From positions 372,001 to 436,000 of the forward strand of contig NZ_JACJSA010000002.1 of NCBI RefSeq assembly GCF_014697545.1: a stretch of DNA of 64,000 nt, given 5' to 3'. This stretch comes from Oscillatoria sp. FACHB-1407 (GTDB lineage: Bacteria > Cyanobacteriota > Cyanobacteriia > Elainellales > Elainellaceae). The notes below the pieces were generated by a model that worked only from the letters and a program-made list of their open reading frames with translations, was not told the DNA's origin and searched no databases. The translations under genes were made by a program, and so were the position numbers. Positions 53,651 to 62,671 of the stretch are shown piece after piece (within the stretch, counting starts at the first letter, position 1; each line of letters starts with the position of its first letter).

Positions 53651-55441
53651 ATGACTCTGCCGATTCGCAATGTCGCCATCATTGCCCACGTTGACCATGG
53701 CAAGACAACACTGGTTGATGCTCTGCTGAAACAGTCTGGTACATTTCGAGAAGGCGAAGAAGTTCCAGATTGCGTCATGGACTCCAATACGTTGGAGCGT
53801 GAGCGGGGAATCACCATTTTGTCTAAGAACACCGCTGTTCGCTACAAAGACACTCTCATCAACATCGTCGATACTCCGGGTCACGCTGACTTTGGCGGTG
53901 AGGTAGAGCGTGTGTTAGGCATGGTAGATGGCTGCATCCTGATTGTAGATGCCAACGAAGGCCCGATGCCCCAAACTCGGTTTGTACTGAAGAAGGCTCT
54001 GGAAAAAGGGCTACGTCCCATCGTCGTTGTGAACAAGATTGACCGTCCCCAGGCTGATCCCTATGGGGCGATTGATAAGGTGCTGGATCTGTTCCTGGAA
54101 CTGGGCGCAGACGATGACCAGTGCGAATTCCCCTATTTATTTGCGTCCGGTCTATCCGGCTATGCCAAAGATGCACTGGACGATGAGCCTGTCGATATGG
54201 CTCCCCTGTTTGAAGCAATTCTGCGGCACGTTCCACCCCCTGTTGGTGATGTGGATAAGCCTCTGCAACTGCAAGTCACCACGCTGGACTACTCCGATTA
54301 TCTCGGTCGCATCGTCATCGGCAGAATCCACAACGGTACAATCCAGATGGGTCAGCAGGCGGCTCTGGTGAAGGAAGATGGCTCTATCGTCAAAGCCAAA
54401 ATCACAAAGCTGATGGGCTTTGAGGGTCTGAAGCGAGTTGACCTGCAACAGGCGAGCGCAGGCAACATTGTTGCAGTATCGGGTTTTGCAGATGCCAATA
54501 TTGGTGAAACCATTACCTGCCCTAACGAACCGCAGGCGTTGCCCCTGATCAAGGTGGACGAGCCAACTCTGCAAATGACCTTCTCCGTCAATGACTCTCC
54601 CTTTGCGGGTCAAGAGGGTACCTACGTGACCTCCCGGCAAGTGCGCGATCGCCTCTTCCGGGAATTGGAAACCAACGTGGCTCTGCGGGTTGAAGAGACT
54701 GACTCCCCTGATAAGTACTCTGTGTCGGGTCGGGGTGAGTTGCACCTAGGCATTTTGATCGAAACCATGCGCCGTGAAGGCTATGAGTTTCAGGTATCTC
54801 AGCCGCAGGTGATTTACCGCGAAGTTAGTGGTCAGCCCTGTGAGCCTTACGAATTGCTGGTGCTGGACATTCCCGAAGAAGCCGTTGGCGGTTGCATTGA
54901 GCGATTGGGTCAGCGTAAAGGCGAAATGCAAGACATGCGGGTTGGCGGCAATGGTCGCACCCAATTGGAGTTTGTGATTCCAGCACGGGGCTTGATCGGC
55001 TTCCGGGGTGAGTTTATGCGCCTGACTCGTGGGGAAGGCATTATGAACCACAGCTTCCTGGATTACCGTCCGCTGTCGGGTGATATCGAAGCGCGTCGCA
55101 ATGGGGTATTGATCTCCTTTGAGGAAGGCACAGCAACCTTCTATGCCATGAAGAACGCGGAAGACCGGGGCGTATTTTTCATCACGCCTGGAACGCGGGT
55201 TTACAAAGGCATGATCGTTGGGGAGCACAACCGTCCTCAAGATCTGGAACTCAATGTCTGCAAAACGAAGCAGTTGACCAACCACCGAGCCGCTAGCGGT
55301 GAGGAATTGGTGCAGTTGCAGGCTCCAGTGGATATGAGCCTGGAGCGGGCACTGGAGTACATCGGACCGGATGAACTGCTGGAAGTTACCCCTGAGTCAA
55401 TTCGCCTCCGCAAGCTGTCGAAGAAGCTCGTCAAACGTTAA
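53651..55441 (+). CDS. typA: Translational GTPase TypA/BipA
   Basis: TypA is a ribosome-binding GTPase of the EF-G family needed for ribosome assembly and growth under stress or cold. The 596-residue protein is of normal length and has G1 (AHVDHGKTT 12-20), G2 (RGITI, about 52-56), G3 (DTPGH 74-78) and G4 (NKID 128-131). Domain 2, the EF-G-like domains and the C-terminal domain specific to TypA ([47 protein letters not shown]) follow. It ends with a basic tail. It is monocistronic, with hairpins before and after. Confidence 0.97.
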   Translation: MTLPIRNVAIIAHVDHGKTTLVDALLKQSGTFREGEEVPDCVMDSNTLERERGITILSKNTAVRYKDTLINIVDTPGHADFGGEVERVLGMVDGCILIVDANEGPMPQTRFVLKKALEKGLRPIVVVNKIDRPQADPYGAIDKVLDLFLELGADDDQCEFPYLFASGLSGYAKDALDDEPVDMAPLFEAILRHVPPPVGDVDKPLQLQVTTLDYSDYLGRIVIGRIHNGTIQMGQQAALVKEDGSIVKAKITKLMGFEGLKRVDLQQASAGNIVAVSGFADANIGETITCPNEPQALPLIKVDEPTLQMTFSVNDSPFAGQEGTYVTSRQVRDRLFRELETNVALRVEETDSPDKYSVSGRGELHLGILIETMRREGYEFQVSQPQVIYREVSGQPCEPYELLVLDIPEEAVGGCIERLGQRKGEMQDMRVGGNGRTQLEFVIPARGLIGFRGEFMRLTRGEGIMNHSFLDYRPLSGDIEARRNGVLISFEEGTATFYAMKNAEDRGVFFITPGTRVYKGMIVGEHNRPQDLELNVCKTKQLTNHRAASGEELVQLQAPVDMSLERALEYIGPDELLEVTPESIRLRKLSKKLVKR

Positions 55442-55456
55442 TTTGCTCTACTCTCG

Positions 55457-55478
55457 TTCCCAGCCTCCTGGCTGGGAA
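55457..55478 (+). terminator. Hairpin after typA
   Basis: TTCCCAGCC-TCCT-GGCTGGGAA, a 9-bp perfect stem 15 bp after the typA stop. It lacks a T-run. The CGTTCCCAGCC form also occurs as a dispersed cyanobacterial repeat, so termination is probable but not certain. Confidence 0.6.
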
Positions 55479-55567
55479 TGCCCCTCAGTGGCTTTGCCGT
55501 TTGTGCTTAGCAGAGGTAGAACCTCCGATTTCCAGGCAAAGCCTGAGAAACGAGACAGTTCACTTTG

Positions 55568-55600
55568 AGAACTCCAACTTCGTCGAGAAGTTGGAGTTCT
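55568..55600. repeat. Long hairpin with 14-bp perfect stem
   Basis: AGAACTCCAACTTC (55568-55581) and GAAGTTGGAGTTCT (55587-55600) are exact complements around a 5-base loop. Confidence 0.75.
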
Positions 55601-55664
55601 TGAGTTTTAGGGTTAACAACTGGCGGTTGCAGTGGGTAAATCTAGTAGTTGGGGGACTGAACCC

Positions 55665-55772
55665 GGCGAATGAATTCACGGCTATTGGAACGAAGTCCGC
55701 CTATGCGACTGAAGGTTTTGAACCTGCGTAGGCAGGTTTTGGTCTAGTAGCTGCGGTTTCAACCGCCACTCC
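55665..55772 (+). repeat. Dispersed repeat, family 1 (short copy)
   Basis: It contains GCGAATGAATTCACGGCTA, CGAAGTCCGCC, GAACCTGCGTAGGCAGG and GCGGTTTCAACCGCC. It ends 2 bp before the stop codon of the asparaginase gene. Confidence 0.7.
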
Positions 55773-55773
55773 C

Positions 55774-56730
55774 CTAACCGTCAGATGCACCCGTTTGCAG
55801 TCCGGTTGGGAGTTCCAGCGTATCACCAATGCGATCGCCATCGTGATATGCCGCCAGCAGAACTTCACTGGTCTTGCCCCATCCGATCGCCCCATGTGCA
55901 TCAATGGCGATCGCCCCAAAGTCACGGTTATGCTGGTGTGCCTCCAGGAACGATCGAGCCAATGCCTCTGATAGCGGTAATCCGTCTGTGACTCGAACGA
56001 CGATACGGGCTGCCAGACACTCATCAATGATGTCTTCCCCAATGCCCGTACAACTCACGGCAGCATGGGCTGTGGCATAGTTTCCGGCAGGCATCGCAGA
56101 GTCGCTGACTCGACCAATGCGCTCAAAGCCTTTGCCCCCGGTTGACGTTCCGGCAGCTAAGCGTCCCTGGCTATCCAACACAACGACCCCAATCGTGCCG
56201 CGTCCAGCTTCTGTCACCAGTTCCTTTTCAGCTACCACACCTGCCATCTCTTTCGAGAAGTTACCCTGCCGCTCCAGAATCCACTCTTGCAAGCGAAGCT
56301 CGGTCAGGGGATCGTAGGCTGGGATTTGCAGTTCTCGCAGCAGTTCCGCAGAACCATGATCTGACAAGATGCGATCGTCTGAGTCTTGCAAAAACTGCGC
56401 CAGGTTAATCGGGTTCTTTACCCGCGACACGTTAATGACACCGCTAAACCGTTGTGCCATGCCGTTCATTAGCGAGGCACTCATGCGAATCTGCCCATCA
56501 GATTGCAGCACTGACCCAGTCCCAGCATTAAACCGGGGATCGTCCTCCAGTAACTCGCATCCACGGACAACAGCCGCTTCAGCACTCGCCCCAGATAACA
56601 ATAGGGCGTACACATCTTGAATAACCGCATAGAGGGATTGACGAACCGCTTCGACACCACCCTTACCTTTTAAGGAGCTTCCGGCTCCACCATGGATAAT
56701 CAGTTTGGGTTGAAATTGACCCGTTGGCAT
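55774..56730 (-). CDS. Isoaspartyl peptidase / type 2 L-asparaginase
   Basis: This Ntn-hydrolase removes isoaspartyl (beta-Asp) dipeptides and asparagine. The precursor self-cleaves before a Thr to give alpha and beta chains. The 318-residue protein from the ATG at 56730 shows IIHGGAG at 11-17, NAGTGSVLQSDG, the cleavage site RGTIGVVVLD (nucleophile T179), and the substrate loops STGGKGFERIGRVSDSA and CTGIGEDII. Everything needed for activity is present. It probably serves turnover of damaged proteins or cyanophycin-derived dipeptides. The upstream TTG at 56739 is a possible longer start. Confidence 0.92.
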   Translation of the reverse strand: MPTGQFQPKLIIHGGAGSSLKGKGGVEAVRQSLYAVIQDVYALLLSGASAEAAVVRGCELLEDDPRFNAGTGSVLQSDGQIRMSASLMNGMAQRFSGVINVSRVKNPINLAQFLQDSDDRILSDHGSAELLRELQIPAYDPLTELRLQEWILERQGNFSKEMAGVVAEKELVTEAGRGTIGVVVLDSQGRLAAGTSTGGKGFERIGRVSDSAMPAGNYATAHAAVSCTGIGEDIIDECLAARIVVRVTDGLPLSEALARSFLEAHQHNRDFGAIAIDAHGAIGWGKTSEVLLAAYHDGDRIGDTLELPTGLQTGASDG

Positions 56731-56754
56731 ATCTAACAAACGTCCTGGAAAATC

Positions 56755-56931
56755 CTAAAATTTCTCTTCTTCGGGGTCGGCTTTTGCTGTAGAACGACGA
56801 CGCCGACAACGCTCTGAGCAGTATTTCACCTCATCCCAACAATCTTCCCATTTTTTACGCCAAGTAAAAGGTCGCTGGCATACCGGACACATTTTTGTTG
56901 GCAAATCAGATTTAGAACGAGCACGCGCCAT
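56755..56931 (-). CDS. DUF2256 small zinc-finger protein
   Basis: This 58-codon gene lies just upstream of the asparaginase gene. It reads [20 protein letters not shown], then [20 protein letters not shown] and CRRRRSTAK, and stops at 56755. The pattern CPVC...FxWRKKW...WDxVxYCSxRCRxxR is DUF2256. Cys 15, 18, 38 and 42 should bind zinc. The family is a tiny, basic, possibly nucleic-acid-binding protein of unknown role, often found beside photolyase-related genes in other bacteria (from memory). It is 24 bp from the asparaginase start, so the two are probably co-transcribed. Confidence 0.88.
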   Translation of the reverse strand: MARARSKSDLPTKMCPVCQRPFTWRKKWEDCWDEVKYCSERCRRRRSTAKADPEEEKF

Positions 56932-57105
56932 AGAACAAAAAGGATTTACAGGGTTTAAGGTTGCAGGGGCGGGTTTAGTCAGTCCGTCGTTAGTTTTACC
57001 TACGCTTTGAGCAAAACCCGTCCGTATCAGGATTTGAGATGAATACGCTAATCTAAACCTACCATTCTGAAATGGGTCATGGTGTGTAATGTTTAGGAAC
57101 GGGGC

Positions 57106-57906
57106 ATGGCAGAGACAGGGTTAAGCCAGGTGCGAATTGTGCTGGTGGAGCCAGCAGGGGCACTGAATGTGGGTGCGATCGCCCGTGTGATGAAAAACAT
57201 GGGGTTACAACGGTTGGTGTTGGTTAATCCACAATGTGACCCGTTGGGGGCAGAGGCGCGACAAATGGCAGTCCATGCGGCAGATGTTTTGGAGTCAGCT
57301 ACACGAGTCGCAACTCTACCAGAGGCGTTAATGGGGGTGCAGCGAGCGATCGCCACAACAGGACGCGATCGCACCACTCTAGACATTACCCTGGAGCATC
57401 CCAGAACTGCACTGCCCTGGTTATTACCCCTTAATTCAGAGGATGAATTAGCCTCTGCGCTGATTTTTGGACGCGAAGACCGGGGATTAACCAATGAAGA
57501 ACTCAACTACGCGCAACGATTCATTCGCATTCCCAGCAGTGCGGACTATTTATCCCTCAATCTGGCACAGGCAGTTGCGATTTGCTGTTACGAACTCCAC
57601 TGTTTTATCAACGCAGATCCCTCAGACTTAACAGGTTCAATAGGACGGACTCCGCCAACTACTTGGGTTCCTCACCCAACACACGACCCAAATTTAGCAA
57701 CCCTCGACTGTTTGGAAGGCTACTATCAGCAATTGGAGACATTACTGCTGAAGATCGGCTACCTCTATCCTCACACTGCTGCTAGCCGTATGGAAAAGTT
57801 TCGCCGTTTGTTTAACCGAGCCTATCTATCGGATGGCGAAGTTGCGATGTTACGGGGAATTCTGAGTCAAGTGGAATGGGCGATCGAGCAGGGGAGTAGG
57901 GAGTAG
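57106..57906 (+). CDS. TrmJ-like tRNA/rRNA methyltransferase (SPOUT)
   Basis: The 266-residue protein has the SpoU/TrmH-type knotted methyltransferase motifs: [23 protein letters not shown] (motif 1), [16 protein letters not shown] (motif 2) and [23 protein letters not shown] (motif 3). The C-terminal helical extension is of the TrmJ kind. TrmJ 2'-O-methylates position 32 of tRNAs. The target is inferred. The last codons run into a GGGGAGTAGGG repeat. Confidence 0.88.
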   Translation: MAETGLSQVRIVLVEPAGALNVGAIARVMKNMGLQRLVLVNPQCDPLGAEARQMAVHAADVLESATRVATLPEALMGVQRAIATTGRDRTTLDITLEHPRTALPWLLPLNSEDELASALIFGREDRGLTNEELNYAQRFIRIPSSADYLSLNLAQAVAICCYELHCFINADPSDLTGSIGRTPPTTWVPHPTHDPNLATLDCLEGYYQQLETLLLKIGYLYPHTAASRMEKFRRLFNRAYLSDGEVAMLRGILSQVEWAIEQGSRE

Positions 57907-57945
57907 GGTGTGAGGGTGTGAGGGTAGGGGAATGGGAGAGGGAAA
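57890..57945. repeat. GGGGAGTAGGGAGTAGGG / GTGTGAGG repeats
   Basis: A short GGGAGTA array passing into GGGTGTGA units. It overlaps the last codons of the TrmJ-like gene. Confidence 0.65.
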
Positions 57946-58172
57946 TAGCTAAAAACCGTAATTCTTAGTGACAAACGGATTACTTTTGAGACGTTTACCG
58001 CTACAATGCAGCAAACTCGTTGCAAACGTTTGTACTGACGTATTGAGAATCAGATCTATATAGCTGCTCTCGACCATAGAGTATTGATATGCTCGTGTTG
58101 ATTGAGCGATGCTAAGCACTTCCCCCCAGGGGTAATCGCATTCTCTGCCCGTCGCCCTGGAGACATAGCACT

Positions 58173-59972
58173 ATGCTGGAGCCTAACAAGCCATCAAAAT
58201 TCATGCGTCGGCGGTTGGTTCGTCAAAAGTCTGCTCGCTCTGTACCGCCAACCCCAATGCGACCGCCGGAGGGACGACCTCTATTGCCACCTCCCGGCAC
58301 TTCACCGGAGATGAGACAACCTGGCTATCCGCCTCAGCCTGTGCCTTTGAGCCCGGCACAGCGGCGGGTTTCACGCCAGGTCAGACGTAACCCCTCAGTG
58401 CCGGAGGACAATAATCGCTTTAACCTGCGGCATCTACTGAATGATCGTCCTAACCCCACTGGGAGATCACAGCAACGACGCAAAGATGGGAAGACCCCAC
58501 CGCGATCGCGTGCAGATGCCACTCCAGGACAAGTCTCCTATTCTATTTCGCCCATCCACCCTGGTGCCCGATCTCAGTCCAATTCCATTGCACCCATTCC
58601 CGGAGCGTCGCGGCACACTCGCTCTAAGCTGACTCCTCTTCGTCGTCCAGGAGAGGGGGCTACTCCAGGGCAAGTGCGTGTCCTTAATCCCTATCCGGTG
58701 GCTCCTCCGGTTCCTACTGGGGTGCAGCGATCGCAACGTCGTCCTCGTCGCAAGCCTTCTGCGGTGCTCTATGTGACACGACTCCTGATTTTGGGTATCG
58801 GTGTGGGGGCGATCGCCGGAACCATGTTGTCCGTTTGGGATCCGGCTAGCCGTGAACGTCCCAATTCACAACCAGCAGCAGGATTGCCTCTGAATGGGGC
58901 AGAAAATGCCTCTGTCTCAGTTACGAGCCGAGATTTGACCCCAGGCGCAATTTCACCGCTACCCGTTTCCCTGAAGCTGGGTCAACCGATTGCTCCACTC
59001 ACCACCAGCATCCAAACCCTCACAGCGCAATATCCGGGGTTAAGTCCTGGTGTATTCATCGTGGATTTGGATACAGGGGCTTACCTTGACCTCAATGGAG
59101 GAACGATCTTCTCCGCTGCCAGCACAATCAAAGTGCCGATCTTAGTGGCATTTCTACAAGACGTAGATGCGGGTAAAGTTCGGCTCGATGAGATGCTGAC
59201 CATGCAGCAGGCTGACATTACGGTTGGCTCAGGTGATATGCAAGATCAGCCGGTGGGCACTCAATACAGTGCTTTAGAAACGGCGATCAAAATGATCACC
59301 ATCAGCGACAATACTGCCACCAATATGCTGATCACCCGCCTGGGTGGGGCAGAGGCACTCAACCAGCGATTTCGCTCATGGGGCTTGACGAATACACAGA
59401 TTCGTAACCCTCTAGCGGATTTGGAAGGTATGAACACCACAACCCCTAAAGATCTAACCGGGTTGCTGGCGATGGTAACTCAAGGCGATTTGTTGTCGTT
59501 GCGATCGCGCGATCGCCTCTTTGACATCATGCAAGCCACTGTAGCCAACTCCCTACTTCCCAGTGGGTTAGATCAAGGAGCTACGATCGCCCACAAAACG
59601 GGCACCATCGACACTATGGTGGGGGATACTGGCATTGTTGATATGCCCAACGGCAAACGCTTTATCATTACAGTGATTGTGCAACGTCCCGTAGATGATG
59701 AGCGTGCCTCGGAGCTGATTCGTCAGATCTCTAGAGAGGTTTATCAACACTTTAACAACGCTCAAAATCCCCAACTGGGTAGCCCTCTGCCAACGCAGGT
59801 ATCACTCCCCGGTTCAGGGCCAGCTTCAACTCGTGTATCCTCAGAAGACAACCAGTACCCAACTGGTCATTCCTTACCAGTGCCCAATCAATCTCCCAAT
59901 TCCCCTCTGCCAATCGGTAGCCCCTATCCAAATATGGGCATTCCAACCACTCCTACGAGGGGTAGCCAGTAG
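58173..59972 (+). CDS. Class A beta-lactamase-like serine hydrolase with a long basic N-terminal region
   Basis: The 599-residue protein has a cytoplasmic-looking N-terminal ~195 residues rich in Pro, Arg and Ser. This contains two copies of ATPGQV (116-120 and 163-167 region). One membrane span (about 198-220) leads to an extracytoplasmic beta-lactamase/transpeptidase-like domain (about 260-525). The active-site motifs are complete: STIK (S317, K320), SDN (378-380) and HKTG (474-477). A Glu in LADLEG (418) may serve as general base. Family members with this build are often peptidoglycan-active; hydrolysis of beta-lactams is possible but not shown. The last ~75 residues are Pro/Ser-rich. Confidence 0.85.
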   Translation: MLEPNKPSKFMRRRLVRQKSARSVPPTPMRPPEGRPLLPPPGTSPEMRQPGYPPQPVPLSPAQRRVSRQVRRNPSVPEDNNRFNLRHLLNDRPNPTGRSQQRRKDGKTPPRSRADATPGQVSYSISPIHPGARSQSNSIAPIPGASRHTRSKLTPLRRPGEGATPGQVRVLNPYPVAPPVPTGVQRSQRRPRRKPSAVLYVTRLLILGIGVGAIAGTMLSVWDPASRERPNSQPAAGLPLNGAENASVSVTSRDLTPGAISPLPVSLKLGQPIAPLTTSIQTLTAQYPGLSPGVFIVDLDTGAYLDLNGGTIFSAASTIKVPILVAFLQDVDAGKVRLDEMLTMQQADITVGSGDMQDQPVGTQYSALETAIKMITISDNTATNMLITRLGGAEALNQRFRSWGLTNTQIRNPLADLEGMNTTTPKDLTGLLAMVTQGDLLSLRSRDRLFDIMQATVANSLLPSGLDQGATIAHKTGTIDTMVGDTGIVDMPNGKRFIITVIVQRPVDDERASELIRQISREVYQHFNNAQNPQLGSPLPTQVSLPGSGPASTRVSSEDNQYPTGHSLPVPNQSPNSPLPIGSPYPNMGIPTTPTRGSQ

Positions 59973-60204
59973 CAGATATTGCCTCTGCTTCACATAAAAA
60001 ACCCTGACGATGGCAATAGCGGTTGTATAAACAAAATGGATGAGCAAAGCCGGGGCAATCAATTTCGACCTCGTTGTGTCTGGCAGGTTAAAACCAAGTG
60101 AATGCTAACCTAGTGTTTAGCCTAAATTGGTTTCCTGTTCCAGTGGTCAATGGCAGGCAGATCCGTCTCTTTGATTGGGTATATCTCTGCCATAAGGAGG
60201 TTTT

Positions 60205-61293
60205 ATGAGTTCTTCCCAGAGCCAGTCTCCCCAGCCGCCTAAGTCGGCTTCGTCTCCAACTCCATCCGATACTCGGGCAACACCGCCTGAACCTTTGCCT
60301 CAAATAGAAACTTCTATGGATCAGCTCTCAGCCTCAACACTCGCCATGGATTCTTCCGCTGCCACACCTGATGAAACATCCGATCTGACCGTTGATACCT
60401 CTGATACGACTGCACTTAATGATAGTAGCGACTCTGACGCAATCATGCGCCAACAGCCTATCCCTCCGGCTAGCGAACCCATGCAGTATCGGGCGATCGG
60501 ATTAATTCGGGGAAAATACACTGCCTCAGAAGAACAATTCACTCGCGGTACCTTAACCACCGAAGATGGAGTTCCCATTGATGCTGTGCTGTTAGGGCGA
60601 GTCATGAGCCTGGTGAAAAAGCACCTCGACCTGGAACAGAGCCATCTGTGGGTGGTTTACCCCCGTACTCGCAACAAAGACAACGATTTACATGCCCAAA
60701 TCGTCGGTGTATGGGAACCTGAGAAGCTGAATAAGGCGATCGCTTCTCCTGAAGAAACCACGTCTGAGTCAACCAGCCCTGAAGCTCCATCTGAGTCTCC
60801 GTCTGAACCGGAAGAGAGTGCTGCTAATCCCCAGGAAGACTACTTCTCCATCCGGGGTGAAGTGCTGTTTTACTCGCTTGAAGAGGAACGGTTGATCGTC
60901 AAGATTCAACAGTCTCCGCGTAAGGGTGACGAAGAAGGTAAATCCTTTAAGCTCAATCTCAAAGGCACTTTGGAAGGCAAAGTTGTTGGTTATTTTTGGG
61001 ATTTGAACGTACAACGGCAAGATAACTTATTGGTCGTTCAAGATGGCACCATGATTGCCCTTGTGCCACCCAAAAAACGTGGCAAGACCAAGAAGCCGTT
61101 CCGGGGAGGCAGACCTGGCGGTGGTGGCGGTCGCAAACGGTGGGATGGTCCTCCACGGGATGGACAGCGTCCGTCTGGTGATCGTCGGGGAGGCGATCGC
61201 CCAGGAGATCGGTCAAATGTGGGCGCACCTCCTGCCCGTCGGGAGGCACTGCCCAAACCCATCAAAAAGAAAAGTCAGCCTAATCCAGACTAA
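60205..61293 (+). CDS. Cyanobacterial conserved protein with a Gly/Arg-rich C-terminus
   Basis: A strong ribosome site AAGGAGG (60194-60200) precedes the ATG by 4 bases. The 362-residue protein has a Ser/Thr/Pro-rich N-terminus (about 1-95). A conserved-looking domain follows (MQYRAIGLIRGKYTASEEQF, IDAVLLGRVMSLVKKHLDL), then an acidic linker and a second strand-rich part (YFSIRGEVLFYSLEEERLIVKI, EGKVVGYFWDLNVQRQDNLLVV). A ~70-residue basic tail full of RG/GG (RGGRPGGGGGRKRWDGPP, RRGGDRPGD) ends it. RG-rich tails commonly bind RNA. The role is unknown. Its 3' end overlaps the DUF39 gene by 14 bp tail to tail. Confidence 0.75.
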   Translation: MSSSQSQSPQPPKSASSPTPSDTRATPPEPLPQIETSMDQLSASTLAMDSSAATPDETSDLTVDTSDTTALNDSSDSDAIMRQQPIPPASEPMQYRAIGLIRGKYTASEEQFTRGTLTTEDGVPIDAVLLGRVMSLVKKHLDLEQSHLWVVYPRTRNKDNDLHAQIVGVWEPEKLNKAIASPEETTSESTSPEAPSESPSEPEESAANPQEDYFSIRGEVLFYSLEEERLIVKIQQSPRKGDEEGKSFKLNLKGTLEGKVVGYFWDLNVQRQDNLLVVQDGTMIALVPPKKRGKTKKPFRGGRPGGGGGRKRWDGPPRDGQRPSGDRRGGDRPGDRSNVGAPPARREALPKPIKKKSQPNPD

Positions 61294-62497
61294 TCTGGGC
61301 ACCCCAACGGTCTTGGGATAAAAAGGCTCGGTCTGTCGGAATTGGAGCGATTGGTTCAGTCAGGGTAAATTCCCCGTTGCTGATCCATTGCTTCAATTCT
61401 TCGGCAATTTGGCGAGATAGAAAAATGCTGGCGAGGGGCGCAACCCGCACCGACTTACCATCGATGGTGATACGCCCAGTTTTAAGTTGGGCATAGCTGA
61501 CTAACCCAAAGGTGGGACGCACTCGCCGGGGAATCGAAAAATCAACGACAGGAGCTACTAAATCGGCATCCTGAACCGCACAATGCTGAATTACCTCCTC
61601 ATTCAGCACAGGCAGTGGCACTCCAACACCCAACATAATAGAGGGACCATAGCTCTTAAAGTGACATCCCTTAACCCACTGGGGGGTCATTTGTTTCGCA
61701 TCACCGATTAATGCCAGTGTGGCAGCAGGTCCAATCGGGGTACGATTGGGCAGTCGTTTTTGTAACGGGAAGTGTTGCGTTCCCTCCCAGGCAATGTAAC
61801 CGACACCCCCACCCAAAAAGATACGAGTGCCAATGCCAATCACCTGTAAGTCTGGATCATTCCACAGGGGTGAAATAGCCCCAGGATTAGAGTAGACGGC
61901 ATTACCGAGTCGGGGTTGGAGCGGTCCTAAATAGGTGAAGAGAGGGCGATCGCCCCCATTAACCCCCACAATGAAGTTTTGATAGAGATTTCGAGGGTTG
62001 AACAGATAAAACTGGTTGATCGTGTCACGGGTGATCGTCGTCTCCACTGACGCACGCGGATAGCAGTCTGTCACTTGCCCGATCGCTCTCAGTCGTACTG
62101 GCTTTCCCGCGATCAAATCAGCGATTACGTGCCCACCGCCCCGCTCTCGGATGGGGTTCCGCAGGGCAGACTCATCCGCATCAACGCTCTCTCCGGCGGC
62201 TCCATAGTCAGCCACTTGAGTCGCTCCCAGGTATAAATCTACTGCCCCAAAACCAGAGTAGGCAGGCACTCCATCCAGCCAACACTGCCGAATCTTGATA
62301 GGAGGGTCAGTATGCCCCAGGTTGATAATCGCTCCAGAAGATTCCATCGGCTCAAATGTGCCTGTTGTGATCACATCAACCTTCTGTGCTGCTTGCGTTA
62401 CGCCAATTTCTTGAACTCTGGCTTTTAACTCTTCGACTGTCCAGACAACTGCACGGTGGGCTTGAATTTTTTCGTTAATCTCTGCAATTGTTTTCAT
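61280..62497 (-). CDS. DUF39 (HcyBio) family protein, homocysteine-biosynthesis-like
   Basis: The 405-residue protein matches the DUF39 family: AQKVDVITTGTFEPMESSGAIINLGHTDPPIK at the N-terminus, VQ-type core strands (GIGTRIFLGGGVGYIAWEGTQH) and the conserved Cys segment VKGCHFKSYGPSIMLGVGVPLPVLNEE. In methanogens members take part in sulfur transfer to aspartate semialdehyde to give homocysteine. The CBS and ferredoxin domains found there are absent here. In cyanobacteria the role is untested; homocysteine supply is the simplest idea. Confidence 0.85.
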   Translation of the reverse strand: MKTIAEINEKIQAHRAVVWTVEELKARVQEIGVTQAAQKVDVITTGTFEPMESSGAIINLGHTDPPIKIRQCWLDGVPAYSGFGAVDLYLGATQVADYGAAGESVDADESALRNPIRERGGGHVIADLIAGKPVRLRAIGQVTDCYPRASVETTITRDTINQFYLFNPRNLYQNFIVGVNGGDRPLFTYLGPLQPRLGNAVYSNPGAISPLWNDPDLQVIGIGTRIFLGGGVGYIAWEGTQHFPLQKRLPNRTPIGPAATLALIGDAKQMTPQWVKGCHFKSYGPSIMLGVGVPLPVLNEEVIQHCAVQDADLVAPVVDFSIPRRVRPTFGLVSYAQLKTGRITIDGKSVRVAPLASIFLSRQIAEELKQWISNGEFTLTEPIAPIPTDRAFLSQDRWGAQISLD

Positions 62498-62586
62498 GGT
62501 CAGCAGTTAAACAGCGGCATCACTGATCATTGATTATGCGGTATTAAGTTAAAAGGCAGGAGGCAGAGGGTAGAGGGGTAGAGGGG

Positions 62587-62671
62587 TACCTACTCTTTTA
62601 CCGTACTCCCCCACTCCTTTACTCCCTTACTCCCCCACCCTCGACTCTCCTACTTCCCCACTCCCCCACTT
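62587..62671. repeat. Heptamer array, ACTCCCC/ACTCCTT type
   Basis: About eleven imperfect copies of CCCACTC/TTACTCC that run directly up to the ribokinase start codon, leaving no purine-rich ribosome site. Confidence 0.8.

Larger units (their letters stand above)
55442..55773. other. Repeat-rich region after typA
   Basis: No gene. From left to right it holds a terminator-like hairpin (55457-55478), a 14-bp-stem hairpin (55568-55600) and a dispersed family 1 copy (55665-55772). Confidence 0.6.
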
